Below the pieces are notes generated by a model. The model did no database searches. It was not told the DNA's origin and was given only the letters and a program-made list of their open reading frames with translations. A stretch of DNA of 27,506 nucleotides, from NCBI GenBank assembly GCA_002477505.1, contig DLQB01000030.1, positions 179 through 27,684 of the forward strand, in the 5' to 3' direction. Below are positions 23,711 to 27,506 of this stretch, one piece after another. The stretch is from Flavobacteriales bacterium UBA7443 (GTDB lineage Bacteria; Bacteroidota; Bacteroidia; Flavobacteriales_D; Sanyastnellaceae). A program made the translations under genes and the position numbers. Position 1 is the stretch's first letter. Each line of letters starts with the position of its first letter.

Positions 23711-24428
23711 TGGCCATAGTCATGGAAGGAGCTTTTGGCGTGGGTGCCGAAATATCCACACGAAGGCTGGCTTCAGCAGCAGCTTTTGCAGTGGTTGGTC
23801 CAAATGTGGCGATTCGCGTTTCTCCCTGTTCGAAATCGGGGAAGTTCTTCAATAAGCTCTCAATCCCGCTTGGGCTGTAAAAGACCAGCAGGTTGTATTT
23901 CACATCGCTCAAGTCACTGAGATCCGAGCAAACGGTTCGGTACATGGTGGCTCGCGTGTAGTTGATTTTCCCCTCTTCTAGGAACTTTGGAATCGATGGC
24001 TTCATCAAGTCACTGCACGGCAATAAGAATTTTTCGTTCTTATGCTTCTTGATCAATTCCATCAGATCCTGAAAGCTCTGTTTCCCGAAGAAGATTTTTC
24101 GCTTTCGGTACACGACATATTTCTGCAGGTAGTAGGCAGTTGCCTCGCTGATGCAAAAATATTTCATGGTGTCAGGCACTTCAAACCGGAGCTCTTCAGC
24201 CAAACGAAAGAAGTGGTCAATGGCATTTCGGCTGGTAACAATCAGAGCAGTGTGTTCTGCGAAATCAATGCGCTGTTGGCGAAACTCTTGGCTCTCGATT
24301 CCCTCCACGTGAATAAACGGGCGGAAATCGATGGTGAGTTTTTGTCGCTCTGCTAAATCGAAATACGGCGACTTTTCCGTCGTCGGCTTCGGTTGTGATA
24401 TCAGAATGGTCTTGACTGTTTGCGCCAT
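23685..24428 (-). CDS. hemD: Uroporphyrinogen-III synthase
   Basis: A 247-residue cytoplasmic protein starting MAQTVKTILISQPKP; ATG 24428 is preferred to an in-frame TTG six bases upstream. It cyclises and inverts ring D of hydroxymethylbilane to give uroporphyrinogen III for heme and related tetrapyrroles. HemD is poorly conserved, but the two-lobe pattern is clear: ALIVTSRNAIDHFF, then KYFCISEATAYYLQKY, then YNLLVFYSPSGIESLLKNF and IATFGPTTAKAAAEA in the second half. The Bacteroidota gene order DUF4271-hemD supports the call. It overlaps rnpA by 26 bases if rnpA uses its ATG. Confidence 0.9.
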   Translation of the reverse strand: MAQTVKTILISQPKPTTEKSPYFDLAERQKLTIDFRPFIHVEGIESQEFRQQRIDFAEHTALIVTSRNAIDHFFRLAEELRFEVPDTMKYFCISEATAYYLQKYVVYRKRKIFFGKQSFQDLMELIKKHKNEKFLLPCSDLMKPSIPKFLEEGKINYTRATMYRTVCSDLSDLSDVKYNLLVFYSPSGIESLLKNFPDFEQGETRIATFGPTTAKAAAEASLRVDISAPTPKAPSMTMAIEHYIQGK

Positions 24429-24461
24429 ATTCAAGGGGTTCCATGCTTGCTCGATTTGGCG

Positions 24462-25130
24462 TCAAACTTGCTTGAAAAGCAGGTAAGTAGGACCAATTTC
24501 GAAGGTGCAAAGATAAACAATTCCCCACCCAAAAGGAAGCCCATTGTGAACGACTGATTGAAGTTGACGCAACCATTTCATTATGAGCCACCCCCACCAT
24601 ATCCAAACGGCCTGTTCCCAAAGCGTATTCCGGCTGCTAAATGGGATGTTTTGCGCTAAATGAAAAGTGCAAAAAACCATCAACCCCCACAGCAACCAAT
24701 TGCGCATGTGACGGTCAATTTCCAACCCACGTTCGGTTGCTTCAGGAGCAAGCGTGATCCAACCGCCGATCCATGCTGCAATGGCTCGTGAGATGATTGT
24801 TGCGATTCCTACTGCTGCCCCATAGCCCATCCCAACCCATAAGCCTTCGAGCGTTGCATCGATTCGACACAATGCCCATGTGCTTCCGAGAATGCACCAG
24901 GCCAAAACACCAAGAAGGTGACTTGTCAAGGTACCACCAGTGCGAGCGGACTCGTCCGCCAATCGCTGCCACACCCGCTTGATGTTGTAGGAAGTCCAAA
25001 TTGTCAAGCTCCATTCGCGTTCGAAACGAATCCGCAGCAAAACAGTGGCCCAGAGGCCCAAACCAATGGATAGAAGTATCGCCGCTAAAAACTCATAGGA
25101 TGGGTGGGGTATGGGCTGTCCTTCGAACAT
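24462..25130 (-). CDS. DUF4271 membrane protein
   Basis: A 222-residue polytopic membrane protein, about six to seven hydrophobic segments (for example FLAAILLSIGLGLWATVLL and LLGVLAWCILGSTWALC). It fits the uncharacterised Bacteroidota DUF4271 family by layout and by its usual place beside hemD; the C-terminal FEIGPTYLLFKQV resembles the family's end. I take ATG 25130 as the start; a TTG at 25145 is also in frame. Gaps of 33 bases to hemD and 36 bases from the upstream lamin-tail gene suggest one operon. Function is unknown. Confidence 0.8.
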   Translation of the reverse strand: MFEGQPIPHPSYEFLAAILLSIGLGLWATVLLRIRFEREWSLTIWTSYNIKRVWQRLADESARTGGTLTSHLLGVLAWCILGSTWALCRIDATLEGLWVGMGYGAAVGIATIISRAIAAWIGGWITLAPEATERGLEIDRHMRNWLLWGLMVFCTFHLAQNIPFSSRNTLWEQAVWIWWGWLIMKWLRQLQSVVHNGLPFGWGIVYLCTFEIGPTYLLFKQV

Positions 25131-25166
25131 GGCGCGAAGATTCAAAATTTTCCAATTGCTGGGACT

Positions 25167-27506
25167 TCAACGCCATGGCATTATGTGAATGGGGCGTAAA
25201 TATTTATGCACTTCTTGGGATTCATGATGCTGAAAATGGGCCGTGATCCAATACGACCCGGGTGGGGGAATTCGTGTTCCTACGAATCCATCCCACAGTA
25301 CCGTTTGATCCTCTTCTTGGGAAACCCAAATGGCGTCATCTGTGAGCATTGAAATCCGAATGCCGTTGGCATTGGCGATGGTTAAGTGCACTTTCCAGGC
25401 ACCTGCGCCGGGCGCGCGCACCAACACCTGGATGGGCTCAATTGCCCCGTTGGAAGCAAGCCTCCACGTGTCGTTCAAAACAACCAGCGACTTCAGCGCT
25501 CGATCTGCTGCGAATCGCTGTTTCTGCCAACTGTTCCATTTTCCGGGAGTTGCGCCGAATTCACCCAAGGACGATTCCCATTGACGGGAAGGAGAAAGGC
25601 ATTCCGTTTCCACTGAAAAAGGGGCGCCAACTCGTTCCAAAGAACGTATATGATGCCAGTCGTTCCAGGGTGACTCGAGATCGGGGTGGAGGTGGATGCT
25701 ATCAATCAGTGCGCCTGACCGCGCCAATTGTACTTCTCGGTTTCCCCACAGGCTCGGTAAATTGGAAGGAATGATTCGTCCTTGCTGCTGCATCCAACGG
25801 CTCGGACATCGGCTGAACGCAACGGGGGTGTCCATTGGAATGAACCATCGGATTTCGGACGACAGAGGCAGCCAATCGATCGGGTTGGGGCTTGTTGTTG
25901 TTGTCAACTGAAGCCCATCTGTGCTGAGCCAAGGTTGCGAATGGTGTTTGATTTCAATGAACGGCTCCGGACCATCGAGTTTCAATTGTTGCACCTCATT
26001 CAATGAAAAGTCGCACTCCACATCGTCGACTACGAACGGACTGGTGGGACAGATGGAGGCAATCGATATTGCTTCTTCCGCCCAATGCAGTTGAGCGATG
26101 CTGTCTTCCAATGCTTCGAATTGGGAAGGTCCCATCCAGAGCTGCTTGGCATCTAGCCCAGCGCCCCAGCCTCCGTGGTCTTCCGGGTCCACGGCAGTCC
26201 ATTTTGCAGTTTCAATTTCAACAGGGCCGTTGAACAAAACAACCCATTGGTTTTCTGAAATACCACACAGGATCGGCGCTGCGATGGAAGTTACTGATTC
26301 TTCAGCCAGATCGCTAATGCCAGGAGAACAACCGCGAGAATCCATGCTGCTGTTCCAGTTGAATGCACCGTGCAACCCAGGAAGGAGATTCAATCGAACG
26401 AGACTTTTTCCGCTCCCTTCATTTTTCCGTTCGCGGTGCCAACAATTGGAATAATTTACTTCATCGATCAAGGTCCCGTCGGCCGCACGAATGGCCACAA
26501 GTCCAGTACCATTTGGCAAGTCGATTTCGTAAAAACAGTGCCGTGCTCCTGGTGCCAAGGTGATGCGGTGGAGAGGAGAGGAGCCATTGCATTGGAGCCC
26601 TCCCAATTCGAGGGTGTCCGTTTCGTGCACATTGGTTACCTCAACGAAAGAGCCCCACGCGTCAGTCATGCCTCTCGGATCATGGGCAATTTCGGTAATG
26701 AGCAAATCTTGAAAAGCTGGAAAACGATGTGGTTCCAATTGAATCGTCCACGCTGAAACGTCCACTGCCGAGGGTGCGCAAGGCATAATGCCGGTCACGT
26801 CAAATTCAAGCTTACCATTTGAAAGTTGCGAATCAATATGCCAGGCCAGCGTCTTGTGGTCTTCGGGCATTAAGGACAAGTGACCGCCATTGATTCCGCG
26901 AAGATTGAACGGAGCTTGCGGGTCGAGTGGTTGATTGAACGTGAGCAATCCTCGCGCTTCCCCGGTTGGAGTGATTGCCACCAATTCCAGGGGAAGGATT
27001 TCTGTGGTTGGGGCATTTTCCTCGGGCGAAGAAGTGCCCGGAGTGCTTCCCAAGGGATGAACCGATGGCCCCCAATTGCTTGGGCCGTTGCACGCGTCCC
27101 AGTGGATGATTTGCAAGGAGACTCCCCCATCGGTCAACCCGGCCATCCAATCCGAGCTGTAATGCACCTGATCGGCGATGGATCCATCCTCGCCCAGCAA
27201 CATGAGGGATTCCCCAGCATTGTTAAGCCCTGGCCAAGGAATTCCTTCGGCCTGTCGCATGGAATCCCCTGCAATGCACACGTCACTCCCAGTGACAATG
27301 GCACGTTCTCCCGGCGCCAAAATTCCATCCCAACCAAATTGAGGAGTCAGATTGGATTGGGTTTCGGAACTGCCGTCAAGAAGAATGAAATCTTCGATGG
27401 AATGATGCAACTCCGAGCGGTTGATGATTTCGAGCCACTCCACTTCGGGCAAACCAAGAGATGGCGAAGGATCAAACATGATTTCTGTGAATTGCACCGC
27501 ATGTGG
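25167..27506 (-). CDS. Lamin-tail-domain surface protein, 5'-truncated by the window edge
   Basis: The reading frame is open to the last base of the window (no stop, no ATG near the edge), so the N-terminus is missing; the visible part is 779 residues. The first segment (27497 to about 27130) is a lamin tail domain: FTEIMFDPSPSLGLPEVEWL with NRS, a LAPGERAIV stretch and DQVHYSSDW. A second copy begins near 26715 (LLITEIAHDPRGMTDAWGS to LIDEVNYSNCW), with Ig-like segments between. A third, weaker one lies near 25760-25560 (REVQLARSGALIDSIHL, LERVGAPFS). The C-terminus (about 25450-25190) resembles a FlgD-type Ig domain (GTRIPPPGSYWITAHF). No obvious T9SS sorting domain ends it. Likely an exported or cell-surface protein; function is unknown. 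It is first in the DUF4271-hemD-rnpA direction. Confidence 0.8.
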   Translation of the reverse strand, partial: PHAVQFTEIMFDPSPSLGLPEVEWLEIINRSELHHSIEDFILLDGSSETQSNLTPQFGWDGILAPGERAIVTGSDVCIAGDSMRQAEGIPWPGLNNAGESLMLLGEDGSIADQVHYSSDWMAGLTDGGVSLQIIHWDACNGPSNWGPSVHPLGSTPGTSSPEENAPTTEILPLELVAITPTGEARGLLTFNQPLDPQAPFNLRGINGGHLSLMPEDHKTLAWHIDSQLSNGKLEFDVTGIMPCAPSAVDVSAWTIQLEPHRFPAFQDLLITEIAHDPRGMTDAWGSFVEVTNVHETDTLELGGLQCNGSSPLHRITLAPGARHCFYEIDLPNGTGLVAIRAADGTLIDEVNYSNCWHRERKNEGSGKSLVRLNLLPGLHGAFNWNSSMDSRGCSPGISDLAEESVTSIAAPILCGISENQWVVLFNGPVEIETAKWTAVDPEDHGGWGAGLDAKQLWMGPSQFEALEDSIAQLHWAEEAISIASICPTSPFVVDDVECDFSLNEVQQLKLDGPEPFIEIKHHSQPWLSTDGLQLTTTTSPNPIDWLPLSSEIRWFIPMDTPVAFSRCPSRWMQQQGRIIPSNLPSLWGNREVQLARSGALIDSIHLHPDLESPWNDWHHIRSLERVGAPFSVETECLSPSRQWESSLGEFGATPGKWNSWQKQRFAADRALKSLVVLNDTWRLASNGAIEPIQVLVRAPGAGAWKVHLTIANANGIRISMLTDDAIWVSQEEDQTVLWDGFVGTRIPPPGSYWITAHFQHHESQEVHKYLRPIHIMPWR

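Noticed and set aside
23331..23855. 174-codon plus-strand open frame
   Set aside because: Antisense to rnpA and the end of hemD, both firmly identified.
1..27506. CRISPR array, tRNA/rRNA genes, insertion sequence, prophage, toxin-antitoxin or defence genes
   Set aside because: I read for repeats, cloverleaf-like intergenic stretches and transposase or defence motifs and found none; intergenic space is too small for most of them.

Overview
The window reads as a gene-dense stretch of a Bacteroidota chromosome, most like Flavobacteriales. The lineage call rests on a GldH-type gliding lipoprotein, a secreted metalloprotease with a type IX secretion (T9SS) C-terminal sorting domain, lineage-typical families (DUF2480, DUF4271, DUF6427-like), a Cys-rich RicT/PSP1 protein, and two exact matches to the Bacteroidota -7 promoter element TAnnTTTG. 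Genes are packed tightly: the longest gene-free gap is about 120 bases. I saw no rRNA, tRNA, CRISPR array, insertion sequence or prophage.

Layout. (1) Bases 1-5087, plus strand: the 3' part of a TonB-dependent outer-membrane receptor, then holB (clamp-loader delta'), ricT and gldH. (2) 5090-5545, minus: a periplasmic rhodanese lipoprotein, divergent from (3) 5627-7744, plus: a secreted M43 metalloprotease. A near-perfect bidirectional terminator at 7781-7810 closes it. (4) 7837-14695, minus: dxs, a DUF2480 protein and polA, then a His-rich lipoprotein and a small secreted Cys protein that look like a conserved but uncharacterised pair. (5) 14819-18057: purQ with a membrane protein (DUF6427-like) and purD on minus, with a 62-residue membrane peptide on plus between them. 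(6) 18158-19960, plus: a fused GT2-GT9 glycosyltransferase, meeting tail-to-tail an O-antigen ligase-like gene. (7) 19950-27506, minus: O-antigen ligase-like, a C-terminal processing protease, rnpA, hemD, a DUF4271 membrane protein and a large lamin-tail-domain surface protein that runs off the window.

How they fit together. Most genes are housekeeping: replication and repair (holB, polA), RNA processing (rnpA, ricT), isoprenoid precursors (dxs), purines (purQ, purD) and tetrapyrroles (hemD). Interleaved are cell-envelope genes: gliding, T9SS cargo, outer-membrane uptake and surface glycan assembly. I found no defence system, biosynthetic cluster or mobile island. The observations most worth a second look are the GT2-GT9 fusion, the His-rich lipoprotein/secreted-protein pair, a clamp-binding-like QLDLF motif in the Pol I linker, and a dyad that encloses the predicted dxs promoter.
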